A program made the position numbers and the translations under genes. 15,705 nt of DNA from AC-52 sp044870295 (GTDB lineage: Bacteria > Actinomycetota > UBA4738): assembly GCA_044870295.1 (NCBI GenBank), contig JBIOYQ010000009.1, positions 1 through 15,705 of the forward strand. The letters run 5' to 3'. This document shows, in pieces, positions 6,506 through 13,024 of this stretch (positions are counted from its first letter, which is position 1; every line of letters begins with the position of its first letter). Under the pieces are notes generated by a model that was given only the letters and a program-made list of their open reading frames with translations, was not told the origin of the DNA and did not search any database.

Positions 6506-7576
6506 CTACCAGACGATGATGACCGGGGTGCCGATGTCCACCCGGCCGAACAGGTCCTCGGAGTCGGGGATGTGCATCCGGATGCACCCGTGCGAGGCCC
6601 AATGGCCGATCGAGGCATCGGCGGGCGTGCCGTGAATGCGGATGCCGGAGGCGTCGAGGTCGAGGGCTCGGGTGCCTAGCGGGTTGTCGGGGCCCGGTGG
6701 GATGAACGCCGGTTCGTCCGCGCCCCAGCTGTCCTTGGCCGGGTTGTACCAGGTCGGGTTGACCCGCTTGTTCACGATGGTCCAGTGCCCTAGCGGCGTC
6801 GGGTAGATGCCGAGCTGCCCGGTGGCTACGGAATAGCTCTTCTCGAGCTTCAGGCCGTCGTAGAGGTACAACTTGTTCTGAGAGACACGGATGATGATGG
6901 TCTTGCCGAGCGAACGGTCCGCCACGTCCGGATGCACCTCGGCCAACGGGAGGTCGACCGACGCGCCGGCTCCATGGACGGCGGCCGTCAGCGCAGCCTG
7001 AGCCGTCCTCACCTTCAGCCGTTGCCCCTCCCGCGAATGGCGGCGGATCAGCTCGCTGTCCACGAAGTCCAGGTAGGCGTCACGCGGCGCCTTGATCAGA
7101 TCTCCCGCAACCTTGTGGACGAACGAAGCCACCACCGTGTCGTCATAGGAGACCGGGAGCTCGATGGACCGTTGCACCGGCTTGTCCAGAACCCGGTGGT
7201 ACAGGCGAGACGCCCAGTCGAAGCCCTGAGACACCGCGATGGCCTGGTTCAGCGCCGCGTCGACGTCGACGTGGGCTCCGAGAACCGCCGGAGACAGATC
7301 CCAGCTACGGTCCCCCGCCGTGATCTCGATGGGCCTCGACAGGATCGATCGGACCGGTCCGGCGATCGCGTTCCTGGCCTCGGCCAGCGTCATCCCGCTG
7401 ACGTCGATCCCCGCGATGCGAACCCCGGGGAGGATGCGGGCTGCCCTGTTCTGTTCGTAGCGATATCCCGCGTAGGCCGCCCCCGCGAGCATCGCCGTCA
7501 GGAGGGCGGCCACCGTGAGCAGGATGGAGAGACGGGTCAGCCCCGTGCGCCCCGGAGCGTGCCTTCGTCGCCGCAC
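6506..7576 (-). CDS. L,D-transpeptidase (YkuD) with N-terminal membrane anchor
   Basis: This cell-wall enzyme would make 3-3 peptidoglycan crosslinks or attach proteins to peptidoglycan outside the membrane. Of 356 residues, 15-38 form a hydrophobic signal anchor after an Arg-rich start. A region around 50-215 resembles the VanW-associated peptidoglycan-binding (PG_binding_4) type, beginning with ILPGVRIAGIDVSGMT. The YkuD domain covers 226-356, with conserved IRIHGT (312-317, His315) and SHGCIRM (328-334, catalytic Cys331). The start is GTG 7576, supported by GAGG five bases upstream; the TACAGT at 7612-7607 could be its -10 element. The gene begins 69 bp after the DUF5719-like gene and is followed by a hairpin. 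It belongs with the glycosyltransferase as an envelope-building group. The fold and catalytic motif are clear; the exact acceptor is unknown. Confidence 0.93.
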   Translation of the reverse strand: MRRRRHAPGRTGLTRLSILLTVAALLTAMLAGAAYAGYRYEQNRAARILPGVRIAGIDVSGMTLAEARNAIAGPVRSILSRPIEITAGDRSWDLSPAVLGAHVDVDAALNQAIAVSQGFDWASRLYHRVLDKPVQRSIELPVSYDDTVVASFVHKVAGDLIKAPRDAYLDFVDSELIRRHSREGQRLKVRTAQAALTAAVHGAGASVDLPLAEVHPDVADRSLGKTIIIRVSQNKLYLYDGLKLEKSYSVATGQLGIYPTPLGHWTIVNKRVNPTWYNPAKDSWGADEPAFIPPGPDNPLGTRALDLDASGIRIHGTPADASIGHWASHGCIRMHIPDSEDLFGRVDIGTPVIIVW

Positions 7577-7606
7577 TTCGACCTCGCCTCTCGGTTGTGA
7601 TCAAGA

Positions 7607-7612
7607 ACTGTA
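7607..7612 (-). promoter_or_regulatory. Candidate -10 element of the L,D-transpeptidase gene
   Basis: TACAGT on the minus strand (TANNNT pattern) lies 30 bp before the GTG start. It would give a leader of about 24 nt that contains the GAGG ribosome binding site. No convincing -35 is visible. A GC-rich imperfect palindrome (CCCACCGGCGGG) lies immediately upstream. Confidence 0.35.
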
Positions 7613-7645
7613 CCCGCCGGTGGGCGGTGGTCCGTCATCTAGCGT

Positions 7646-9016
7646 TCATTCCTTCATCGGCAGGCCCAGCGTGACGGCGTAGCCTGCCCCGCCGCGTCCA
7701 ATGGACGCGATAGACGCGACGAAGGTTCCACCCTCGGACCTGGCCACGACCGTCACCGGTGCTCCCTTGGCCGGGCCGGCCAGGCCCACCACCGAGGTCC
7801 TTCCCGGTGCTACCAGCACGCTCGAGAGACGAGGGGCCGGGACCGTTCCGTTGGACCCGATGAGCTGCACCGAGACGCGCACTCCCTTGTCGCCGGGGTT
7901 GTGGAGGACCAGGAACGACTTGCCACCGGCCAGGGTGGTCGCGGGCATGACCAGCCAGTTCTTCGACCCGGTGGTCGCGCCCGTCAGCGTGGCCAGGTCA
8001 CCGAACGGGCCGGTGGCGCGGGCGCTCGCCACGATGGGTTCCTTGTTGTCCGACCGCACGACCGCGGTCGAACCAGGGAAGTCGGAGAAGATCAGCGTCT
8101 TGACCGTTCCCGGCTCGAGCGTGAACGTGGCCGCGACCACCTGCTGGCCCGTCCGGCCCGAGGCGAGAACGGACACGTCGGCCGGATCCTCCTGCGGATT
8201 GAGGAGGATCACCCTCGGCGGTCCGACGAACCCGGACAGGGGCAGCATGGTGACCTCGGCAGGTTCGGCGGCCCCGGTCTCGGCTCGGAGCCCCTCTTCC
8301 GTGGACACCGATCCGCCCGCGACGATCCGCCCGATCCGCTGGGTCACCTCGACGGTCACCGTCTCCTCCCCGGGGCTCTCCAGGGCGTAGTCGTTGATCC
8401 GGATGGCCACGGAGCTGTTCCCCTTCAGCACGTACGGCGTCAGGGCGCCGGGGGTGATCGTGCGCCCCTCGGTGCGCATCACCACGTCGAACGCGGCATC
8501 GGCTGCGAACGGGTTCATCACCACCACCTGGGAAGCGTCCCCGGCGGCGGTGGTCTGGTCCAGAAGGAACCAGGTGTGGCGCGGCCCGTCCTCGCAGTGC
8601 TCGGCGGCCACGCCCGACGGAGCCTCGGATCGCACGACGGCCGACACGCCGACCCAGCCTCCGAAATACTCCACGGTCGCCACGTCGGCGGGATCCTCCG
8701 CTGCCACCTCACGGTAGACCTGTCGGAGCGCCCCGACCGTGAACGTCCCCACCGACCGCACACTGGCCCCCGCGAGCTGGGTGAGTCGAACGTCGACCGG
8801 GGCCGTTCCCGGGTTGGAGACCACGACCCACGCCCGCCACCCGGGGCCTCCGCCGTGCGGGCAGTACCACGCCCCCGTGGGGCGACCGCCGGCCACGCCG
8901 GGACCCACCGCTCTCGCGCCGACCGTGTGGTCGAGGAACAGGCCTGTGGCAGCCACGGCCAGTGCGGCCAGCCCGACCGCCAGGAGGCGCCGACGGAGCC
9001 TGGGTTCCTCAGGCAC
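7646..9016 (-). CDS. DUF5719-like exported protein, function unknown
   Basis: The protein has 456 residues. Residues 9-30 form a hydrophobic signal anchor after an Arg cluster (LRRRLLAVGLAALAVAATG), and the rest looks extracytoplasmic and beta-rich. It shows repeated immunoglobulin-like strand patterns such as WVVVSNPGTAPVDVRL (63-78), VVVMNPFAADAAFDVV, VILLNPQEDPADVSV and FLVLHNPGDKGVRVSV: at least four copies of a 'hydrophobic-NP..-AxV' unit. This matches what I recall of DUF5719 proteins, which sit next to a large GT2 membrane protein in many actinobacteria; the assignment rests on memory and context. The GTG start overlaps the glycosyltransferase stop by 8 bp, with AGGAGG about 10 bases upstream, so the pair is translationally coupled and probably works together. 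Function is not known. Confidence 0.8.
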   Translation of the reverse strand: MPEEPRLRRRLLAVGLAALAVAATGLFLDHTVGARAVGPGVAGGRPTGAWYCPHGGGPGWRAWVVVSNPGTAPVDVRLTQLAGASVRSVGTFTVGALRQVYREVAAEDPADVATVEYFGGWVGVSAVVRSEAPSGVAAEHCEDGPRHTWFLLDQTTAAGDASQVVVMNPFAADAAFDVVMRTEGRTITPGALTPYVLKGNSSVAIRINDYALESPGEETVTVEVTQRIGRIVAGGSVSTEEGLRAETGAAEPAEVTMLPLSGFVGPPRVILLNPQEDPADVSVLASGRTGQQVVAATFTLEPGTVKTLIFSDFPGSTAVVRSDNKEPIVASARATGPFGDLATLTGATTGSKNWLVMPATTLAGGKSFLVLHNPGDKGVRVSVQLIGSNGTVPAPRLSSVLVAPGRTSVVGLAGPAKGAPVTVVARSEGGTFVASIASIGRGGAGYAVTLGLPMKE

Positions 9017-12000
9017 GCTTCGCCGGCCTCCTGGTAAGCCACAAACCGGCGGCCCACAGGACCGCCAACAGCGCGATCTCGAGCGTCCGGGCCCGCTGGC
9101 CGCCGAAGCGAAGGGTGAACGCGCCCGTCGAGGAAGTGGTTCGTACGCCGACCGCCCATCCGAACGCGCGGATCGGTTGCGGTGGTGCCGTTTCGGCCGA
9201 GGCCATGCGCCAGTCCGCGAACTGCTCCGAAAGGAAAGCCAGTCCCGGTCCCGAGCCTGCGTCTCCCCGGAAGGACTCGTCCGACGCCGGTGTCAGCGGA
9301 CGGGTCTCGGGTGGCCGCAGCATCTCGATCGGCCCAGGGTCCGAGGAGCCGGCCGCTCGCCGCCAGTCCGGTGACCCGATCACGCCGGCGACACTCGCCG
9401 AGGTGGCGTTGCGGAAGATCGTGAGACCCCTCGTCGGGATCTGGTCGAGGTCCACCTGACGGAGCAGCCGCCGATAGGCCGCTGGGGGCAGCTCACCGGA
9501 CCGAGCCACGACGAACGCCACGCCGAACGGAGCCAGCATGGCCCCGCCATGCCGCGTCTCGCCGGCCAGGATCTGGGAGAGGGCGGCCTCCAGCGCTCGA
9601 TAACCCGGGCCGGATGGCGAGCGGCCGACATCGAGGATGGAGGCGCCACCGGGATCGCGGATGGCGTAACGAACCGATGCCGGTCCGGCCGGCAGTGTCC
9701 CGTCGCGCGTGCCGCCGGGCGTGGGGAAGGCGTCTCCGTCGGGTGCCCCCACCCACAGGACGCGGTAGGTGGTCGGTGGCTGGTCGACCAGGGCATAGGC
9801 AGGCTCGATGCGGTCCGGGCCGCCCACCGCCCACGATCCGGCCATCGCCTGCATGGCTTGAGCGCCCAGACCCACGCCGAGGGCCACCGCCATGGCCGCC
9901 GCCCCGAGCTGTCGATGACCGAACGACGCCTCGCCAACGCCGCGCAGGAGGTCCCTCAGTCCCAGCCCCACCAGCAGGGCCATGGCGAACCCGGCGATCC
10001 CCAGATAGGCGGCCGGGTTCGACAGCGCCTCCGGCAGGTACCCCGCCGCGGCCAGCCACGCCAGATAGAGGGACAGGACGAGGGCGATCGCGGAGCGCAC
10101 CGCCTCCTTGGCGGCTCCACGGGACACGAACACCAGCGCGAGCACCGCGGCAAACGGCAGGAAGAAGCCGGTGGCCCAGGATCCCGGCCCGGCGCCCAGC
10201 GAGAGCCGAGCCAGCGCTCCGAACTCCGCGTGACCGGCGTGGTCGGCTAGCGCGCTGGTGCCCCCGCCCATGATCTCGAGGGCCAGGGGGAGGCACAGCA
10301 CGGCCGCGAGCACGGCCGCGGCGGCGCCGAGCAACGCTCCTCGAGCCCGCCGCACCGTTTGGACCGGGACGAGGGCGGCGGAGGCGATGACGACGCCGGC
10401 GGCCACCACGGTTGCGGGGAAGAACGAAGCCAGGACGGCCAGCCCCAGCGCGCATCCGGCGATCCACCGAACCTTCGGGACCGCGAACTCCGGCTCGAAC
10501 GGCTCGGTGAGCTTCCGGGACAACCAGGGGACACCGGCCAGGAACACCAGGGCGGGCAGTCGCCCTTGGGAGACACCCCACAGCACGATGCTGGACAGCC
10601 CATAGCAGGCGGCCGCAACCGATGCGGGCAGCGTCTGCCGGGTCACGTCCCGAACCGTCCGGAAGCATCCGACCGCGGCGACCGCTGGCAGCCCCAGCAG
10701 CAGCAGCTTCTGCAGGAGCGCGGGATTACCCAGTGTCACCACACTTCCCAGGCCCAGGATCCCCAGCGCGGGACTGGCGGCCTGGCTCCCGCCCAGGCCG
10801 GTGTGACGGAGGCCCGACACGAGCTCGCGGAAGAACACGGCCGGCGATCCCGGGAAGGCGTCGAGGCCGGCGCCCGTGAGCGTGGGGAGGCCGAGGAGAC
10901 TCCGGTAGGCCACCGCCGCCACGATCACGGCCAGGACCCACGCGGTGGCGACGGGATGGTTCCGAGCGACCCGAAGGACCTGGACCCGCCTGGAGACGGG
11001 CTCCTCCGCCACGTCGAGGTCGCCCGGCACGAACGCCTGCGCCGCCGTCTGGGCCCACCGACGGAGCCGGATCCACGCCGGAGCCATGGACCGTCGCACA
11101 GACCGGTCCGGGACACTGCGGACGGCCTGGGCCCTGATGCGGCGGCGAAGGGTGCCGGGGAGGTGCACGAGGTTCCACGCCCACGCCGCCAGGACCTGAA
11201 AGGCATCCTGGAACCGGCGGGTCACCGCGAGGACCGCCACCCGGACCAGTCCCTGGCCGACATAGAGGGGAAGGATCCAGACCAGCGTGAGCAGGCCGTA
11301 GTTCTTCAGGATGGCCGCCAGGGCCGCTCGTTCGATCTGGTAGCGCGCCCGCTGGTCGGACCCGTCGAGCATCGGCTCGCCGTGGTGCCCTGCCCCGCGG
11401 TGGCGAACCACCGCCTTCGGTGTCATGAGGACGCGAACGCCGGCCAGCCTGGCTCGCCAGCAGAAGTCCATGTCGTCCTGGGCCGGCGCCAGGCGTTCGT
11501 CGGGTGGACCGATTTTCGCCAGGGTCTCCTTCGAGATGAGCATGGCGCACGAGGAGACGTAGAGAACCTCCCGCATCCGGTCGTACTGGCCCTGGTCGAT
11601 CTCGCCGTCCTCGAGCGGTGAGTACGGGTACCCGAACCGGTCGGTGGACAGGCCGATCTCGCGAAGGATCCGCGGCTCGTCCCAATCCAGCACCTTCGGG
11701 CCAACGATGCCGACGCCCACGACCCGCTCGGCCGCGTCGACGAGGGCCGCGGTCGCCTCCGGCTCCAAGAGCGTATCGTCGTGGAGGAGCAGTATGTAGT
11801 CGGCCTGCTGCGCGGGAGGCGAGGCAAGCGCTAGCCGGACGGCGCCGGAGAAGCCCACGCTCTCCTCGCTCCGGATCACTCGTTCGCTGCCGAGGGCTGC
11901 CTCGAGGATGTCGGCCGATCCGTCGTGTGACCCGTTGTCCACGGCCACGACGCCGATGCGTGGATGCGTCTGTTTGGCCAGGCCGATCAGGGACTGTCGT

Positions 12001-12104
12001 AGCCACGCCGCGCCGTCGCGCACGACCAAGACCGCCAGGACGCTCGGCTCCGTTGGGCGGGATCGGGCCGAGGCCGCCCCAGCGCGCGTTTCAACCGTTG
12101 ACAT
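9009..12104 (-). CDS. Large GT2 glycosyltransferase with multi-spanning membrane domain
   Basis: A 1031-residue fusion. Residues 20-250 form a GT-A family 2 domain: LVVRD start, VAVDNGSHDGS (53-63), LLHDDT (106-111, the DXD-like metal site), and AQDDMDFCWRARLAGV (208-223), where the usual EDxDxxxR catalytic motif begins with Gln. Residues 271-294 form a first membrane span, followed by a cytosolic Arg-rich linker. From about 385 to 755 there are many hydrophobic segments (roughly 9-11 spans). Residues 755-1000 look like an outer soluble domain, and a last span lies near 1003-1023. The architecture suggests addition of a sugar to a lipid- or wall-linked acceptor, with the membrane part for transport or a second, GT-C-like step; the substrate is unknown. 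The start is ATG 12104, without a clear ribosome binding site. It overlaps and is coupled to the DUF5719-like gene. Confidence 0.88.
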   Translation of the reverse strand: MSTVETRAGAASARSRPTEPSVLAVLVVRDGAAWLRQSLIGLAKQTHPRIGVVAVDNGSHDGSADILEAALGSERVIRSEESVGFSGAVRLALASPPAQQADYILLLHDDTLLEPEATAALVDAAERVVGVGIVGPKVLDWDEPRILREIGLSTDRFGYPYSPLEDGEIDQGQYDRMREVLYVSSCAMLISKETLAKIGPPDERLAPAQDDMDFCWRARLAGVRVLMTPKAVVRHRGAGHHGEPMLDGSDQRARYQIERAALAAILKNYGLLTLVWILPLYVGQGLVRVAVLAVTRRFQDAFQVLAAWAWNLVHLPGTLRRRIRAQAVRSVPDRSVRRSMAPAWIRLRRWAQTAAQAFVPGDLDVAEEPVSRRVQVLRVARNHPVATAWVLAVIVAAVAYRSLLGLPTLTGAGLDAFPGSPAVFFRELVSGLRHTGLGGSQAASPALGILGLGSVVTLGNPALLQKLLLLGLPAVAAVGCFRTVRDVTRQTLPASVAAACYGLSSIVLWGVSQGRLPALVFLAGVPWLSRKLTEPFEPEFAVPKVRWIAGCALGLAVLASFFPATVVAAGVVIASAALVPVQTVRRARGALLGAAAAVLAAVLCLPLALEIMGGGTSALADHAGHAEFGALARLSLGAGPGSWATGFFLPFAAVLALVFVSRGAAKEAVRSAIALVLSLYLAWLAAAGYLPEALSNPAAYLGIAGFAMALLVGLGLRDLLRGVGEASFGHRQLGAAAMAVALGVGLGAQAMQAMAGSWAVGGPDRIEPAYALVDQPPTTYRVLWVGAPDGDAFPTPGGTRDGTLPAGPASVRYAIRDPGGASILDVGRSPSGPGYRALEAALSQILAGETRHGGAMLAPFGVAFVVARSGELPPAAYRRLLRQVDLDQIPTRGLTIFRNATSASVAGVIGSPDWRRAAGSSDPGPIEMLRPPETRPLTPASDESFRGDAGSGPGLAFLSEQFADWRMASAETAPPQPIRAFGWAVGVRTTSSTGAFTLRFGGQRARTLEIALLAVLWAAGLWLTRRPAKRA

Positions 12105-12140
12105 GCATCAGATGAGTGGTGAGGCGGGAAAGCGGGAGGG

Positions 12141-12146
12141 AGCATA
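12141..12146 (-). promoter_or_regulatory. Possible -10 element of the glycosyltransferase gene
   Basis: TATGCT (TANNNT) lies on the minus strand 37 bp upstream of the glycosyltransferase ATG, between a hairpin region and the gene. No matching -35 is seen, and the leader contains no clear Shine-Dalgarno. This is a weak call based on position only. Confidence 0.3.
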
Positions 12147-12257
12147 GCACGGCTCATGGGCAACCTCGCCGCCGGACCGATCCTTGGGAGGATCGACCGA
12201 CGGCTCCGGTCCCGGCGCCCGAGCCACAACTGATCTGCGGGACGGACCGGAATCCCA

Positions 12258-12288
12258 GGGGACCCAGCGCTGAGCGCTGTCGGTCCCC
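12258..12288 (-). terminator. Long bulged hairpin after the Lys-rich peptide gene
   Basis: GGGGACC (12258-12264) plus CAGCGC (12265-12270) pair with GCGCTG (12274-12279) and GGTCCCC (12282-12288). This gives a 13-bp stem with a 3-base loop and a 2-base bulge. Flanking GGAAT and ATTCC can extend it. It lies 25 bp past the peptide stop codon, with no U-tract, and probably terminates the whiB/peptide transcript. Confidence 0.6.
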
Positions 12289-12313
12289 GGTATTCCGTCG
12301 ACGCGATCCGCGG

Positions 12314-12454
12314 CTAGCGCTTCTTCTTGGCCGTGGACTTCCTCTTCGCCGTCGACTTCTTCTTGGCCGTCGACTTTCTGGCGGTGGACTTCTTCGCCGT
12401 CGACTTCTTGGCCGACTTCCTCTTCGCCGTCGACTTCTTCTTGGCTGCTGGCAT
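12314..12454 (-). CDS. 46-aa Lys/Ser/Thr/Ala repeat peptide, histone H1-tail-like
   Basis: The peptide, translated by hand, starts MPAAKKKSTAKRKSAKK and ends STAKKKR. It is built of repeats of the type (K/R)KSTAK, with roughly half Lys/Arg and no acidic or aromatic residues. GGAGGTGAAC directly before the ATG is a near-perfect Shine-Dalgarno at good spacing, the strongest evidence that this is a real gene rather than a low-complexity stretch. The composition resembles the C-terminal tails of actinobacterial HupB and histone H1/Hc1-like proteins, which bind DNA; here the tail stands alone without a folded domain. It begins 93 bp after whiB with no obvious promoter of its own, so it may be co-transcribed with whiB. 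A nucleoid- or RNA-binding role is inferred from composition only. Confidence 0.75.
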   Translation of the reverse strand: MPAAKKKSTAKRKSAKKSTAKKSTARKSTAKKKSTAKRKSTAKKKR

Positions 12455-12480
12455 GTTCACCTCCTCTCCCTCATCCCGTC

Positions 12481-12505
12481 GCCTCGGTTCGGGCGCTTCC
12501 GAGGC
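12481..12505 (-). repeat. Inverted repeat between whiB and the Lys-rich peptide gene
   Basis: GCCTCGG (12481-12487) and CCGAGGC (12499-12505) form a perfect 7-bp stem with an 11-base loop, about 27 bp before the peptide start codon. It could be an attenuating hairpin that lowers read-through from whiB, or simply leader structure. Confidence 0.4.
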
Positions 12506-12547
12506 AGGCCCTGTGCAGGGAAGCTGGTGACGTGGCGCACATCACGC

Positions 12548-12775
12548 CTAGGAGGCCATTCGCTTGAGCCGCCGCCGCTCGCGCTCGCTCATGCCGCCCC
12601 ACACGCCGTACCGCTCGTCGCGACGCAGGGCGTAGTTCAGGCACTCGATGCGAACGGGGCAGTCGGCGCAGATTCTCTTGGCCTCGCGCGAGGATCCCCC
12701 CTTCTCGGGGAAGAAGATCTCGGGGTCGTGATCTCGACATCGCGCGCGGTCCTGCCATGGAACGAAATGATGCAT
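12548..12775 (-). CDS. WhiB-family iron-sulphur transcription regulator
   Basis: A 75-residue Wbl protein. The four cluster cysteines are at 13, 36, 39 and 45 (CX22CX2CX5C), in contexts ARCRDHDPEIFFP and ICADCPVRIEC, followed by the family turn GVWGGMSERER (57-67) and a basic C-terminal KR tail for DNA contact. Wbl proteins hold a redox- and NO-sensitive [4Fe-4S] cluster and act with the primary sigma factor. From the shared neighbourhood (next to fbiA in M. tuberculosis, where whiB2/whmD lies), this is most likely the WhiB2/WhmD/WhiB orthologue, which controls septation and cell division; that assignment is by synteny. The start is ATG 12775, with GGGGAG five bases upstream; an out-of-frame ATG overlaps just before. 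A perfect 11-bp palindrome lies immediately upstream. Confidence 0.95.
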   Translation of the reverse strand: MHHFVPWQDRARCRDHDPEIFFPEKGGSSREAKRICADCPVRIECLNYALRRDERYGVWGGMSERERRRLKRMAS

Positions 12776-12784
12776 GGCATCTCC

Positions 12785-12817
12785 CCAGAATTACATTCTT
12801 GTAATTCTGGACCACAA
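12785..12817 (-). promoter_or_regulatory. whiB upstream palindrome with candidate promoter
   Basis: CCAGAATTACA (12785-12795) and TGTAATTCTGG (12800-12810) form a perfect 11-bp inverted repeat with a 4-base centre, ending ten bases before the whiB ATG. On the minus strand TTGTGG (12817-12812), a 16-base spacer and TGTAAT (12795-12790) could be -35 and -10 elements, so the palindrome would cover the -10. It is AT-rich in otherwise GC-rich DNA. An operator is more likely than a terminator, but the promoter match is weak because the second -10 base is not A, and the predicted start would clip the ribosome binding site. Confidence 0.5.
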
Positions 12818-12936
12818 CCGCGCCGGAACGCAAGTCGCCTCGCCAAACTTTCTGATCCCTCTGCAAAATCATCTCAACATGAAATCCTGAGGGCCCCAGC
12901 GAGCACATGCAAGCCGTGAAAGGGGTTTTTCTCGCA

Positions 12937-12973
12937 GTCAGGTCACCTGACGGTGGTGGTCAAGTGACCTGAC
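12937..12973. repeat. Pair of tandem 13-bp palindromes, also a 10-bp inverted repeat
   Basis: TCAGGTCACCTGA (12938-12950) and TCAAGTGACCTGA (12960-12972) are two related palindromic 13-mers whose centres are 22 bp apart, about two helical turns. Viewed together, GTCAGGTCAC (12937-12946) and GTGACCTGAC (12964-12973) are also a perfect 10-bp inverted repeat. This could be a double operator upstream of whiB or a structure at the fbiC 3' end. Confidence 0.5.
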
Positions 12974-12990
12974 GGAAGTGCCAACTTCCG
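12973..12990 (-). terminator. Hairpin downstream of fbiC
   Basis: CGGAAGT (12973-12979) and ACTTCCG (12984-12990) form a perfect 7-bp stem with a 4-base loop, 34 bp past the fbiC stop. There is no U-tract on the minus strand. It may be the fbiC transcript end. Confidence 0.45.
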
Positions 12991-13024
12991 ACGCCTTTTG
13001 GAGGTGGAGGGTCGGCCGACCGGC

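Larger units (their letters stand above)
12105..12313. other. Intergenic stretch between the Lys-rich peptide gene and the glycosyltransferase gene
   Basis: These 209 bases hold no convincing gene. They contain the bulged hairpin at 12258-12288, a smaller perfect 6-bp stem (CGATCC 12178-12183, GGATCG 12190-12195) and a possible -10 element at 12141-12146. The layout fits the end of one transcript and the start of the next. Confidence 0.6.
12776..13024. other. Intergenic stretch between fbiC and whiB
   Basis: These 249 bases hold no convincing gene on either strand. They contain the hairpin just after fbiC, two tandem palindromes near 12938-12972, an AT-rich part (12840-12895) and the whiB palindrome. 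The base composition is clearly more AT-rich than the flanking genes, as expected for a regulatory region. Confidence 0.65.

Noticed and set aside
10359..11621. Plus-strand open frame of 420 residues opposite the glycosyltransferase
   Set aside because: Low-complexity Gly/Arg/Asp/His-rich reading without domain; the opposite strand has GT2 motifs and membrane spans.
12314..12454. Repeated AAGTCGACGGCGAAG-like units as a minisatellite or CRISPR-like array
   Set aside because: The units are irregular, match a repeated amino-acid pattern with codon variation, and have no unique spacers.
12327..12530. Plus-strand 67-residue hydrophobic repeat peptide (AVDFL-type repeats)
   Set aside because: It is the antisense of the Lys-rich repeats; the minus strand has the perfect ribosome binding site, the plus strand has none.
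12905..12935. Plus-strand terminator suggested by GGGGTTTTT near 12922-12930
   Set aside because: No plus-strand gene ends here and the only pairing partner (CCCC near 12894) gives a weak, widely looped stem.
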